Source: Hymenolepis diminuta (Eukaryota > Platyhelminthes > Cestoda > Cyclophyllidea > Hymenolepididae). Taken from it: a stretch of DNA of 64,000 nt. Where the stretch lies: the NCBI GenBank assembly GCA_900708905.1, contig CAADRB010000063.1:78823-142822 (forward strand), written 5' to 3'. A model generated the notes under the pieces. The model searched no databases. It saw nothing but the letters and a program-made list of their open reading frames with translations, and was not told the DNA's origin. Made by a program: the position numbers and the translations under genes. Positions within the stretch are counted from its first letter, which is position 1. Each line of letters opens with the position of its first letter. Of this stretch, positions 1 to 14,290 are shown piece by piece.

Positions 1-92
1 CTTTTGAAGGTTAGTATTAACTGAAAAAAGGTGACTGCAATAAAACTAGCGCCAACTATGTGTTAGGCCCGGGACTTTTTGGCCCATTTTAT
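1..92 (-). mobile_element. mariner element end, cut by window edge
   Basis: Positions 1-92 are the reverse complement, with about ten percent mismatch, of the 5' end of the mariner copy at 24407-25741. They share the same 5' untranslated stretch and the terminal repeat containing TTAGGCCCGGGACTTTT. The terminal repeat faces right and stops near 92, so the body of this copy lies to the left of the window. No transposase codon is visible here. The outer part of the repeat has decayed (GGCCCATTTT where the other copy reads CAGCCCATGTGT), so this is an old or damaged end. It could be a solo 5' fragment rather than a full element; the window cannot tell. Confidence 0.85.
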
Positions 93-3000
93 TCTAAATA
101 CAAGGCAGCTCAAAGAAATAAAGGGAAAATGTTCCCATTAATGTAAATTTCTGAACTATTATAAGGTGAGAGTGAATGCTACAAAATTCTGATTTTTCAG
201 TTTATCCTCTTGAATTATGAAGAAGATTCCTGTTCGCAATACCCTATGCTTATTGACAGGTCACTTAATAAGTGGTCGATCTTACCACTTCAAATCATTT
301 CTCTTCTTAGGTTGAGAAAGCAGAACGATCTTAGATAAGCTTCCCAAATAAATCGGGTTATAGTTTTTAAATGAACATTATGCACATTTCGCTCCAAAAA
401 TGCATATATCGTGACCTCACCTCAAATGTATGATAAGTCGTACCCAAATTTGATCGAAACATATTTACTTTGCCCACTGAAATTTAGGCGTACGTAAACA
501 TTTAAGAAAACGTTAACATGGCACCCTCAACGTTGTATGGGGTAAGACAGATTTTTAGCGGAAGAGCGAAAGAGAGGCGGGAATTCTTATTCATACATAC
601 ATACGTACATACATAGGGAAATTAAGGAGCAATTAGGGGTAACTGGGACGTGTTACCTTTTTAATTTGTGGCTGTTTTATGTAAAAATTTGTGCATTTTT
701 AATGTCCTATTAAATAATATTTGCAACACCAAATCGTGGATTACAAGGGTCCCTCATACGTTTTAAGCAGGCTTAAAATAAATGCTTGCGTTATATCTTT
801 TTTTGAGGTCCAAAAAATGGAATATTTACTGGCCATGTAATGAGATCCATTTGACAATAAACATATTACTAGAAAATTTTGCATTTCAGTCATTACTTAG
901 TTCAATGTTTGGAAAGATCGATAAATAGAGCATAATTAAGTCATTATTACTTAAACTATGCATCTATGAAACCATTCAAACATAATGATTAATGTAAAAT
1001 TTCGATTAACACATCGATAACAATTTTGAAGTTTATCACATTAAAATACCATTGACCAATATGTCATTTTATCACCTAAAGTATATATTTCTCAATCAAT
1101 TTGATAGAGTCCATCTATTTAAAGATCGTGTCGGAGATACGAAATGACCAAAAGGATACATAGCTATCAAACTCTAGTGCATTGAAGCAGATCTCTGTGA
1201 GATTTTATGACTGCCTCTTCTGCATTTTGACATTTATTTTCATCTTTTATTTATGATGTTTGGCTCGGCAGGTTATATTCATAGAAAAATTTTCGATTCA
1301 TTTCGTTGAGCATCCTTGAATATAGAATGATCAAACGAAAGCGCACATGGGGTAGGGAAAATATTCAAACTTTATATGCTTCCGACAAGAAATTTCTTGA
1401 TTTTATTTGATATTTTCTCATTATTTATCTTAGACTCTAATAGGGTGCAAGTGGAGGTTTATACAGAAGTTTTATTAAAGGATTGACTAAAATTACTGAA
1501 GTATAATTCAATTAATCACATTCAGTGTAAGGAAGATCTCGCAATCCAAAAAGTGACTACCATGTTGACTTGTAATAATTGAATGGGAAAAACTGAAGGA
1601 GATCATACGTAACAAAACACCTACATATGTGTAATAACTATGCCTATATTTACTCACATAAATATGTTACAAATAGATGCGTCCCAGATTGTAGAACGAC
1701 CGGTCCAACTGGGCAACGTCAGTATTTTTTTCCACATTAAGGTACAATCAACAACGTTTCCAATCTTGTCAAGTAAAAATTATTGAAATCCCACACTTGA
1801 AGGACTGTGATAAGACTTTATCTAATATTAATCTAATAGAATTTGATTTATTTTTCCTAATTGCATCCTCTTGGTGAACAGCTAGCGTTGTTAGGCCAAG
1901 ATTTGATGAGATGAGATGAAAAATTCCTCAGCTTTATTTCCAAAGCGTTTTCATATCGGATTAGCAAAATTAATTATTTAGAAGTTTATTTATTTCAACT
2001 TTAGACAAATTCTTCAACGTTACAACCCATTAACCGTGCATTATGAACATTACATCGTAAAAGTTGAGGAGCTGACCTCGCCCCGGGGGTAAATTGTGCC
2101 AAATTAGACCCCATATCACATGATAGATTTATGCAAACATTTAAGGAAAAATTTAGCAAATCACTCTGAAATGGTATTACCGAACCTGTGATGCCATTAT
2201 GTGATTTAGTTAAACAATCATATTTTTTCAGTTAGAAGCAGAAACTAAAATAAGTAACATTTTTACATTCGCGAACAGTGCATATATAGAAAATGAATTG
2301 TTTTCAAAATTTGCAGCAGAATACTGAGTTGATTTTTCGTTCTCAACCTTCTGTTATTTTACCAAACCCAAAAGCCTAAGGATGACGTATAATTAATAGT
2401 TTTTGTGTGAAGCACTCTTAAATGGAATGAGCATTCTCACATTAGGCCAATTCATTTTACCTCTTTTAAGGATTTGTGAGTTATTTTAAATATTTGAAAA
2501 ATCATTAATTATCTGGTCATCTGCCTACTTTATTAAATGGAGTAAATCGATGTCTTGGTCACTGCTAGACATTTTGCCCTTCCAGTAATATCTCGTGGAA
2601 ATTATTTATTTATTTAATCCATTTAAGCAAATTAAACATTATATTTTATTTGTCTGCTTTGTGAAGACATTTTTATAATAATTGGAAAATATGGATAGTG
2701 TTAATATTTACCTAAGATTTAAATGAATCTCGCTTTAAAACATCCAAATAGAACCTCGTATTTTTTCAAGCGTTGACCTCATATTTTGGACTTATCACTT
2801 TAAAAATAACATGGAATGATATGTTTTCATTTTATCATAATGTCCGTCCACTGCCTAACGCATATTTCATCTTTAGTCAATTTGTATGTGGCCAAACTGG
2901 TGGGAAAATTATATTATTTAGTCATCATATCTCCTTTAGATTATGTAAACTTTAAACTATGATGTTTAACAAATTTGTGGGCTGTAAATTGAAAAATTTT

Positions 3001-6000
3001 AGTTGGTTATTGCAAATTAGTAAAGGGGAAATAAATTTTGTACCAGTGCCTTCGGGTCTGCGGAGAAATTCTGAAAATTACTTTCGGTATATCCTAACGG
3101 CATCTTTAGGCTTTATCTCCTCTCCTTCATTTTTTCTTTCAATTCACATAATTTGAAGATGTGATTTAGTAGAAGGGACCGTGTAGATAAATTGATTTTC
3201 AGAAATTATCCATATCTGTGAAATAAAAAGATTTATGCTAAACCGTACTTTTAGATTATATTCTGGAAAATGTCCACCGATGAAAATTTTTCCACAACGG
3301 AAAATTTTATTTCAAAATATTAATTTCCTTGAAAGACGAAACTCCTCACTTAGGAAAATACATGCTTTGGAAGCCGATAAGCGTTATTCAAAGCTTCTTT
3401 GGAAGTAAAACTAATATGAAATAACCGAGTTCTTGTCTAGAGATCGATTACTTGGTCGCAGAATAATTATGTTATCAGAGTAATGATTTAGTTGGGAAAA
3501 TATTAATTAAAGTTCGTTACCTCAAGGGATAGAATATTAGGAAAGTAACCTAAAATACATAGAATAGAAGTTTAACCTTAATTAATGGTCATAAGACCCA
3601 GTTAGTAAAAACATATCTGCGTGACCTCTTGAATTTGAAATCCGTTCTCCCATTTAACCGTTGATTCATATAGTCTTGGGACATTCATTTTACACGTATA
3701 TTTAAATCATCACCAAGGTGCACTATTATATCCTAATAAATATAACACAATTTTCCCCTTCAGATCAGAATTATTTAATTTATTTAATTCATATGAGTGC
3801 AGTGGCTCAAATCTACCTTTTAAGTCACAATTGTTGTAACTGATACTGATGTTTTGAGAAATTGACAAATTCAAAAGGCTTTGTCAATGGCTCTAGGACG
3901 GGTTTTATTCTTCCAAAAATGAACAGTAGGGCATTTTTCCTTTATTGGTCTTTACTATTATCACCCATGGTAATATAAAAAAAATGAAATTGGCTGACAG
4001 AAAGTCCAACAAGTGGAAGAGGAGATCAAGCAAATGCTTAGACCAACGTCTGGATATCAAAGAGTCTTATTTCATTTTATTTTCTTGTTCAAATTGTACC
4101 ATATTTTATAAATGAATAACTCATTTTTCAATATTCAAAATTTCTGATTCGTTCCCCGGACTTTAGCAAATGCTTGTAAACGATATCCGGTAATTATTAA
4201 CCAGGTTTATATTATGGTGGTAGATTTTGCAACATCAAGTCATTTTTCTCCCCAAAGTGGTGAGAAGGCAAAGGGTACTAAGCAGCTTATATGTAATAGA
4301 ATGGCAAAGATGAAATAGTTAAAAGTTAAGTTATTCAATGATCCTTATAATTAATAAATTACATTATAATAACACCTTTATATACACCGATTTTTTGGGT
4401 TATAAAATACTTGGGAGATTGGAGAATATATTGATGAAATGATGAACAAAGTTAAAATATCGTCTCAATATATTTGTTAAGGCGTTGAAATGTTATGCAT
4501 TACACTGGACCATGTTATGCAAAGCAGACTTATTGTTTGACCTTGAGTTTATTTGAGGACATTGGGTTAATAATCGCATTGGATAAACCTATATCTCAGT
4601 AACTGGTTTAACCGAAAATCTTTTTTTGCATGTCCTTTAGCATAAATTTAGTCTAAATACTTTACTGACCTTAAATAAGTGATCATAATGTATAACCCAT
4701 TTATGTCATCAGTCCCAGATCGTCGAATTTTTGGATGACCTTATGGCCAAAGCACTTGTGCAGATCCATTCTGATATGTTCTGCAAATTTTCGGTCGTCC
4801 ACCGAGTCTCCGATTTCTACCAAGCTGAATAAGTGACAATTAGCGATTTTTATTCCTTCTTATGTCAAGATTCTTTTTAAAAAGGGGAAAAACTCATGCT
4901 AAATCTGGGCCATCAGCATTTGGTAATTCGAAAAAACAAAGATACTGGTAAATACAGGGCTCTGAGGTGATTTTAACAGTAAATACTAAAAACAGTTTAC
5001 CATAACGGGCTTTATGATTAATAATTCAACTTAATTAGCATTAATTAATATTTTCATAGGAAATACGGCTTTACATAATTGCATTTCTCTTTTTTAGTCA
5101 ATAAGAGAATAGCAAGACCTTTTAAATAGTAACCAGACAAGAAACGCAATATCGGGTTTACCATTAAACTAAAACTATGAGTAATAACCGAAATAATCTA
5201 GACTTCTTCTGTGATACTGATAGATGCTTACTGATACCGTACTCCGGGGTTGAATGCCAAGAAAGATGAACTTGTGACTTGACAAGATAAATAGTTTACA
5301 TTCATATGAAAATGATTGATTGGTAAGTTAGTATTATGGCAAAGACGAGTTATCAGTGCCAAGTATGAGTATGGATGAACAATAATGAAATAACCCAGTA
5401 TCAGAAGAAGTAATTCTGTTCTCAAAACTTTCAGAATGCCAAAGATGTCATATTCTACTGAATATCAAAGCTTCAATTACAAGGAAAACATACTATATAT
5501 TAAAAACACCTTACTGGCAGATCCGATAATAAGTTTTCGTCTAGGAAATACTCAACACAAATTATATAAAAACCAACGAGACTAAATCAGATGAAATCCC
5601 ATTAGAAAATTGATGTCAGTACAATTGTAGTTAATCAAATTTAAATAATGGAAGGGATAAACCTGGGGCAAAACTGGTTGTGAAAATTTAATGGAATAAA
5701 TTGGCTCAATTTGACGGTTTATCTTTTCGCTAAAAGCAAAGAATCTTGTTAGATCATTTTTGATCTATGATGTAAGTTTTGCAAATTAGTATTCATTATC
5801 GATTATGTATGCCCTGATGCAAAAGAACAGAAAATTACAATAGCAGCTAATAGAAGGAGAAATCGAATGATCCAATTTGCTAAAATAATTAAATCATAAC
5901 CATATCAAATCACAGGTTTCATTAATTTATAAAATTCCTCTAAAATGCTTTTGACCTTAATGTTGACAGCATTGAAGATTTCATTGCAATCATAGACGTT

Positions 6001-9000
6001 TGTATATGAAAAGGCCAATACAGAACAAGACAAAATTTCCAAAAATAATATATGATCGGATCAATTTAACCGATGAGCGATTTGAAAATTAGAAGAAGAA
6101 TATCTTGATTTAATTTTTTTTCTTTTTACGGTAGTAAAAGGCATTAATTTAAATATTATTCTGCGTTTTATTTTAATATGACAGGACAAATAGTGACGGT
6201 TTTTAAATACGGGCTGATAAAGAAAAAACCTTTAATTTTCTACCCCTGGGTCTGTTATAAACCACGATGACATCCCGAAAACGGCGTTCGTAAAGATTTT
6301 CAAAAAGGTGGCTTTAACATAATATCACTGTTCCGATGCGAAATTTGCACCATGTTATCTCTTATTTTGACAAGTATTAACCGGTACTGTTGATAACTTT
6401 CGCCACTGGATATATACAAATGAACATAATTTAATGATCTTTTACTACAACTAAACTCAAATTAACCATTATGCCCCCAGTGCATATTGGGTGCACTCTG
6501 AGAAACCTTCGTTTTGTTTTATTTTTACGGATTCCTATTAATTGTTACAGTTAGCCATTCTATTCTAATAAGTAGATGAGTGATTTCAGAAGTCGTTAAC
6601 TGGAAATAAAATCATTCAGCTAGTAGCAGTGGAAATACTTGTTGTGCTTAAATAAACTTGATATGAATTTACACTTAAACCCTATTTCCAAGGCTTGTTG
6701 ATATCAGATGATATAGAAAAATAATTCCGGTTATGAAGTTTATGCAGAATACCAAAAGCTTATTGTTTGCTCTCAACGCTGAAGATTGTAGAAACAAATT
6801 AAAAGTACTTAATCCTTTTATATTGGCGTTTATGGAAAAAGAATATTTTTTTATTACTTACATTTAAATGATACATGCGTGTAGTCAGATTTCTCTATTT
6901 TTAAACCCCTAATATCTAAAAGTAGCACGATTAATCACAGCGAAAAAACCAAAATATTTGAAATCTGTTCTTTGAAAAGCAACTACCATCCAGACGTCCT
7001 TCTTCAAATCAATAAAGCAATTCTTTCTCTCTAGGTCATGAAAGTCATGGATTTTCGAAAATATGAGGATTCAAATTGAACGGTTAATTTTAAACTTTTA
7101 TTCGATTTTATATCAAATTAGTCGTACCACCATATTTTTAATTACCAAAACTTTAATGAAGGAATTTATTCATTAAATGTAAATTTTGCCAATCCTACCA
7201 ATCAGATGTCGCATAATTAACAAATATTAGAAGAGATAATATTCCGAGAAACCATGGCAGGGATTAAATCATTCAACGTGTGTGATTTTAAAATTTAAAC
7301 TTTCGAAAGTTAAGGCAGAACACAATATACTTCCCCATTAGACCAAAAGTAGACAATATGATGGACCCAAGATTGACGAAATCGTGCTGATTTATTCCAC
7401 GTGTCTTCTCGAACTCCCTTCTATTGGTTATTTTCCGGATCATTGTACCTTGATTGGTATCTAGATACTTTCCGCCAATTAAAAAACACAATTGTCTTAC
7501 TGCTCTTTAAGTTATAAAAATTATTTACAAAGAGGACTACGTAATGGGCGGGCTAACATGAGAAGAAATGTGAATGCCAATAAAGCAGTCATTAATGATA
7601 GCATACTTTCACTACTTTAAAGTATGTATTGAATCAAGGTCAATCAATGTAAATTTTAGTTTCCTAATTAGGAACTCAATATTTTGTTATAGTTGTTCGA
7701 ATAAAATAATTAATTAATAATATTATAAACCAAAAATGCAGATTAATAGAGACATCAAGAATCATTTGAATTAAATTTAAACAATGCAAAGAAATAAACA
7801 ACTTATTTTACGGTCAGCTAGAAGGAAGGTACATGCATGTAATTATACAAAGAAAATAAGTGATTTCATCAGTATCATAATTCTTGATAAAGACTTAATA
7901 TTTTAAGATTATGCAGTCCAACTAATGGAAAAATTACTTATTCCATTTAACACGTTATCGCGATCATAACAATCTTACTCAAATCTTTTAACAAACCAAT
8001 GGTTAAATTATTGGTGGACTAGCCACTGGAGTACAATAAGTTCATCATATTATCGAAAAATGATAAGTTATCCTAACCTATTGTGAAGTGGAAATTTTCA
8101 TTTATGATCACGCGGAAACATCCAAACACAAGGAATAGTATGAACTCTGTCATATATTGACAGAAGAAGAATTTAAATTACCTGATTTCATATGCTTTCA
8201 TAACCGCCTTCATTTCAGATTCTTCGAAAAGCAATTATTCTCATAATAAGACGATTATATTCAACCCACAATCTCTCATCTTTCTCACATATTTGCAAAA
8301 AGTTGGAGATACCGACGGATTGTACAAGCATTTTAACAGGCGAATGATCAAAATGAGACTAAATTTCTGGACTGTTTATTTAAGTGTAAACTTAATGAAT
8401 GACATTATTTTTTCTTATCATGATTTCGCCGAAGATACATAACGATGAGTTTGCATAGTAAAAGTGGGGAAGAATTCCAAAACTGACACCAAAACTATTC
8501 AAACATTAAAACATAAGTTGTCTAAAATTGATTTCAGTTTGCCCTAATTTCAATATCTGGCATATAAAGTAGTGCAATTTTTCGCAGCTAATGGTATCAA
8601 ATCATAGAAATTACATATATGCTGTGAACTCCGAACGTGGCATCTGCCAGCCAAGTCTTTTGATGTAAGTAGAGTCATCGATTGCGGATTTTAGATAGTC
8701 AGTAATTGTAACACTTTTAAAAATCTGTTTTAATATCGGAAAGTTTTAAAACTACTGATGCACTTCAGTGTCCATGGGTGGTCACGCACACTAATAAATG
8801 TTAGTCCAAAAGAACCAACATAATACGAGTTTCTCATTAGAATGGATATAAAATACCTTTCCCTACTCAGAAGAAACATTGAAAACAATTTTCTCAGTGG
8901 ATTTGAGATGTCTCTGCTTTCGTTTCCAATATTTCTATTGACTAGTATAATAGAATCATTTTTTGACAAATGTATCATTTTGATCCCCATTAATCATATA

Positions 9001-9045
9001 TTTTATGTAATAAAGCCCTCCTCAGGGAGCCTCCAGCTCTGACTG
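93..9045. other. non-coding AT-rich DNA, no gene seen
   Basis: Open frames here are short and scattered on both strands, as expected by chance at this base composition. I found no pair of open frames joined by credible splice sites, no RNA gene and no recognisable transposon. The only simple repeat is the ATAC run near 592-616. Confidence 0.5.
592..616. repeat. ATAC microsatellite
   Basis: A short tetranucleotide array of CATA/ATAC units with one G interruption. No functional sign. Confidence 0.8.
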
Positions 9046-9290
9046 GCTGTTATTTAATGCAAGACGCTGAGATGACCCTGAGGCAATCAGCACACGCCCA
9101 AGAAATTAATTCGTCGTCGTCATGTGTACTTAAAACAGACAGGCTGCGTGTTTTTGCTTGCACCACAACCACCTCCCACCCCTTTGCCTATCACGAGAGT
9201 GCAGATTCATCAAACGAACCCAGCTACCAATTTTTGTTAAAATTAGTGTGCCTATGTGTTTATATTGATTGACGCTGGTGAGTGAAAGAG
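9046..9290 (+). promoter_or_regulatory. CpG- and GC-richer patch with a splice-donor-like end
   Basis: The stretch is clearly richer in G+C and CpG than its surroundings (TCGTCGTCGTCATG, several ACG/CGA). It is open for about 70 codons from an ATG at 9057, and ends close to CTG|GTGAGT at 9278, a strong plus-strand donor match. It could be a 5' exon or core promoter of an unseen plus-strand gene, but I find no downstream exon that joins to it. The translated patch resembles no family I know, so no function is proposed. Confidence 0.25.
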
Positions 9291-12200
9291 TAACCTTGAT
9301 GAAAGGCTCATTTGCAGGTATTGTTGTGCTTTGTTTGAGTGAACTCTTTTTGAATTATTTCGATGACCAGAGTACTTTGTAAATTTACTGGAGGATTCTA
9401 CCTTGAAGAAACAGATTGTTTAATGCAAAATAAGTGGTGGAGTTTAGTCTAGAGTAAAAAGACCATCTAAAGTTCCACCTTGATAACCGATCAGCGATCA
9501 CGAGTAAATACAGAATTTCTTTTAGGAATTAAACTCAACAAATAACATAGATTCAAATATTTTTAAGAAGTTGGATTTTCCACCAAGTTTTTTAGTTTGG
9601 GATTAATTTTAAGCGAATTGTACGTTATGTAGAAGACAAAAACAGCTCCAAGAAAAAGATGCCATTAGTTAAAACGTTGGCGCTGTTTTTAATAATTTGG
9701 ACTCTTTATTTAGATAATTTGAATTCTGAAATGTGTGTTACTTATGTAGGTCCTAAAGTAGACAACTATTCTGAATATAAAATCTTTTATTTCCGCTCAA
9801 ACGCAAGTGAAACAAGAGATTTTTTTGGGATTAACAATAAACACTTAAACTGTCAAATATACGACTTAACACTTTATATAAATATATAGAACGCAGTAGT
9901 ATACGTCAGTTCCTAAAGCTATCTACTTCTTAGATAAACAGCCGTTGATTTTCTATAAGCAATTTTGGGTATCAAATAGAATAAATGGCTTTTCTCAAAA
10001 CTGAATGTTATATTTGATAATGTGATAAAAAGACAATGACGGTTTGATTTCTGCCAATTTACATGAAAAAATTCTCCTGAAAAAATTATATTTAAGGATT
10101 TAGGCAAACGGCTCGCATGAACAGATTTCCCGTTTTCAAGAACCGCTTGAACGATATTACTATTCTCTTGTGAGTAAATGATCCCACATGATAAAATTGC
10201 TTTAAATGTACTGACTGGATATTTGCAGTAGCAGCCAATTGTTAAAAGGTCATAATATTTGAGACATTTAGCGTTTTCATTAAAAGTGACCTTTTAATTT
10301 AATCATTTGTACAACTGTGAAATGTTGAATATAATTACAAAATTGACTTTGGCTTATTCTATAGTAAATGACAGAATGTAAAATGATATCTGAGGATAAT
10401 TATTTGTGAGCTAATAATATTTTAATCTTGATATAATTTCCATTGCCACTCTATAACTAAAGCATTTTAGAATAAGTTGATGAAAAACAATTATTTTAAT
10501 TGCAATTTAATCATTATAAGTAATTTTTATTAATTATATAATTTCGAAAAAATATAAATTTACTTGCCTGGATTAGTGTTGGGGAAATTCTACAGCCCCC
10601 TTACATTATCACATTTTTGTGGTATTTTTTCCTGTAATGTATATAAACAAAATAGATGACAAGAACGGAAATAAAAATTAAATTTCCGGTTAATTTTAAA
10701 CTAGAAGGTGATGTGTAATTTTCCCTGATTTATAAGGAAATAAAATAGAAAAAATATTATATTAATGTTAATTATAAATTTCCAAAATATTAAAAAATAT
10801 ATTCAAAAATTGTACGCTTTTAGTAACGAAGGGTTAATTAAAAAGCACAATGAAAATGATTTTCACATCAAAGATTAAGGCTGTATGTAATTATTTAGAC
10901 TTGTAACTTTTCTAATATTTTAATTTTATGAACAAAAAGCTTATTTTTTATAGCTCCTATTGATTTTTTTCTTTTGCATTTTTCTTGTTTGATGAGACAC
11001 CTAAATGCTATTAATCGTCAGAACCTGCGAACTTTTCGTTCATGTTATGATCACGAGTTTGGCAAAGGAATTATTTTCAAAATACTTAAATGACAAGATT
11101 AGCAAGTGCAAACACGATGCCTTTTCTGAAATGGTCTGCTGAGAAAGTATCACGTAAATTTAAACAAAAACTTTAATTTGTTACATTTTGATAGGGAAAA
11201 GTTCAAATGTTGTCCCTGTTTAAAGTGAATTAGAAAATATGTGATGAGAAATCACTGATGTCCCTTCAAACGACGTGTCTCTGTAGATAAATTAATGGAT
11301 GATTAGGCAGCGAATCTGTCCCAAATCACTAAGATGCACAATACAGGTCTCTGCCTACCTTCCTTCTCGGTTTGAAAAAGTATGGCCAAAGTATTATGTC
11401 CATACTATCCTGCAGCCTAAAATTACATCAATAATTGCATATCTTTATATCAGTTGTTGTTATGCTTAATATTACACCCCAAGCAAATTGAAAAGGAGTA
11501 TATGTTTTAGGTGAGTAATGTAATCTTATATTAGGTTTAATTCAAGGCTAATTTCACTAAGTCTTTGAGCTATTCCATAAGAGGGAGAATTTTTGGCATT
11601 ATGACTTGGAACTCCTTTGAAATCTTATTTGAATTAGGTAGTATAACATTTATTTTTCGGTTATTAACAGTGATAAATGACTTAAAGTTAAGCAATTCTA
11701 CCCAAAACGGGTGCTCAATGCACTTTAATAAAGGCAACCTTGAAGATGGCGCAGTGATCAAGAGCACATCCGCCAAGTACGCGTTCAATAGATACAAGAT
11801 CTTTCATTAATTAATGCATTTTCAGTATCGAGAATGCTTGATGGCATAAATTAATAGTCATTAACCAAGAGGTGGTAACATTGAGTTGCAAATTAGACTT
11901 GTTTAAGGAATGCCAAGAGTTTCTCTAAGATAAACACTGATATAAAAATTCCTCGCCAGAATTGATATAATTTAAGAAAAAATTACACAAATTTGAAAAT
12001 TAGAAACAAATAGATGAGCTTTTTCTATTAAATCTCCATATGCCATTTTTGGACTTTTCATATTCTTCCCTATTATTAAAACGGTAAAATTAGACCTTAC
12101 CCAAAAATTATGTTTACTAATATGTAACCCACGTTTATGGTAAGTGATAGTGCATGAAATATGTGTGCTTTAAGGAGATTTAAGATGAGGCGTTAACTGG

Positions 12201-13735
12201 TATCGTTTTAAATAATGGCGCAATGCCTGTCTTTGTCATGTTCCAAAATTATAGTTCACTTCATTGTTTTTTCATATTATCAGATGAGCAAAGAATAGAT
12301 AAAAAATGTATTAAATAATGAAAGTTGTGTGAGGTAAATTATTAAAGAAAGCTCCATATCCAGATTTTCTTTAACAATATATGATCAGGAATGATATTGA
12401 AGCAACTTAAATATTAAAAATCATGCTCCAAAGGGGAGAATTGTAAGGAGAGGAATAAATTTAGATATTCATTCATATGTAAATAAAAGATATTTGGGTA
12501 AAGATCTCTGCTGTGTTAAAACTGTAATCTGCGGAATATCTTATAAAATAATTTGTCCTCTCAGCCATCAGAAAAATTGCATAGAGGCGGCAAGATTGAC
12601 CCTCCTTGGTAAAATAATACCGGTCAATAAATAAATAAGTATTTGCTTCAATCCATGGAACAGATCATGAAATTAAAATTTTGGAGTGTAAACTATCCAT
12701 TTAATAAATATCGCATACGTCGAATCCAAAAGTCAAATGGAATCAGACTCTTCAATTCCTTGACGTGGCTTTCAGCACCTTTTTAATTTCCTTCCCTTTA
12801 TCACTATTATCACTTGTTTCTATAATTAAAAATTGTAAATTGATTTTTTATTAATAGTAATAATAGGCAGGAACACATTTTAAGCATCAGCACATGCTAA
12901 AATAATTTATAATTAAATCTGATGGCTTTCAAGGTCTCTATCATTGTTGTTATAAAGATTATTAAGTAATTTTCCGTGACAAAATTAATGTTTTATTTTT
13001 TCTTTCCGTTTAAGAAAAATGACGTTAAGTTTTAATGTTATTTATATGAAATAGACGAACTATCGTATACACTGTACGATTTCATTTTATTCATTCATTC
13101 TTGTAGATCCCACATCAGGGCAAAAAAGCCTCAAAATTTCTGCCATGGGGAAACATTCGAACACATGGGAGTCGAAGACTCGTTCAAAGGAAGCATGTTC
13201 TCGATGCTCAGCTTAAGTGATTATACGGATTAAATAGATAGAATATTAATCTCCCCTTTCCTTTGGCTGAAATATCGGAATTTTAGATTATTTTGGTTTT
13301 ATTAAAGTGATCATTTGGACGGAGATGTATGTAGCCTTTTTTATGTCATTTATTAGAGGAAGGAAAACGGTATTTGGAGATTCTTCTATATTGCTTGATT
13401 ATAAAGAATTTCATAATTTAAAATATTAAAAACTGTCCCTGCAGGTTGCAGATTTGACTTACAGGCAGTTGAGTGACAATGATAATAGATTTAGACCTTT
13501 AAAAACAAAGAAATTTTATTGATTAAACTTGAAATTTCACCAAATTAATCCGATTTACATGAGAGTGCTAAATCTTTTAATTTAAATGAAAAGCGTATTT
13601 CTAGTATACTTATGCTCATTCAGAGGGATTCAAGTAACAAGTAACTTCAAGCTAAAGATGCCTTCAACACTTATATTCTCGCTTTTGTAATACTTATTAA
13701 GACTCATGAACAAATAGTAATAATAACAAATCGAT
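9291..13735. other. non-coding AT-rich DNA
   Basis: No supported gene. The part around 10440-10960 is especially A+T-rich and almost free of CpG. Open frames are at chance length. Nothing repeated elsewhere in the window was noticed. Confidence 0.5.
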
Positions 13736-13978
13736 TTAGTAGATTATGGTCAGCCCGAAGTATGCAAAAATTTGCCTACTTTTAAAAGATTAAAAAAGAA
13801 CAAGTTGGAAACATTTTATTTGCATTTAGCGCCTGATGAAAGAAAACGAGAAGAAAGCAAATCGGCTGTATTCAAAAATGAAAAAATATTTCGAATAAGT
13901 GAACATTTGTGCGTAATTATTAGATGTTTAGAGAAAGGTCATTTAATAAAAATAGAGCGTCTGAAAACTCTAACATGA
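13730..13978 (+). other. possible coding exon, unidentified
   Basis: The plus frame is open for about 82 codons from just after a TAA near 13727 to a TGA at 13976, and gives a polar, Lys/Arg/Glu-rich peptide (for example LAPDERKREESK). The stop is followed at once by GTAAGG, a donor-like hexamer. The composition looks more protein-like than most frames in this half of the window, but the length is within chance, no acceptor or partner exon is clear, and I recognise no family. It may be transposon debris. Confidence 0.2.
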
Positions 13979-14004
13979 GTAAGGATATTTTTTAGTTAAA
14001 ACAA

Positions 14005-14290
14005 TTGTTCAATGTTCAGGAACTAGTCGCTCACGTGTATGTTGTTGTTTTTTCGAAATTAAGAAAACAACTCTGCGCACGAGCGATCTTGTGCTTTTGT
14101 TTCCAATTCTCTAAAGTTGCTCCTCTTCTTCTTCTTCAGGGGTTGGCTTGCTTTGTTGTTTACGTGGCAGCCGCGGGGGACGCGATCAAATTAGAGGACA
14201 CATGGAAACATACACAGAAATACGCACAGCGCTCGAGTGTCCTTTAGGTGGAAAAATAGCACATATAAACAGGAGCGCACAAAAACAAAT
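14005..14290. promoter_or_regulatory. CpG-rich island in AT-rich surroundings
   Basis: A compact block of CpGs (CTGCGCACGAGCGATC, CAGCCGCGGGGGACGCGATC, CAGCGCTCGAG) also holds a CACGTG E-box core near 14034 and a pyrimidine tract ending in CTTCTTCTTCTTCAG near 14139, which reads as a plus-strand splice acceptor. It looks like a promoter or 5' exon, but neither direction leads to a gene I can assemble. A TTG-rich tract follows at about 14348-14372. Confidence 0.3.
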
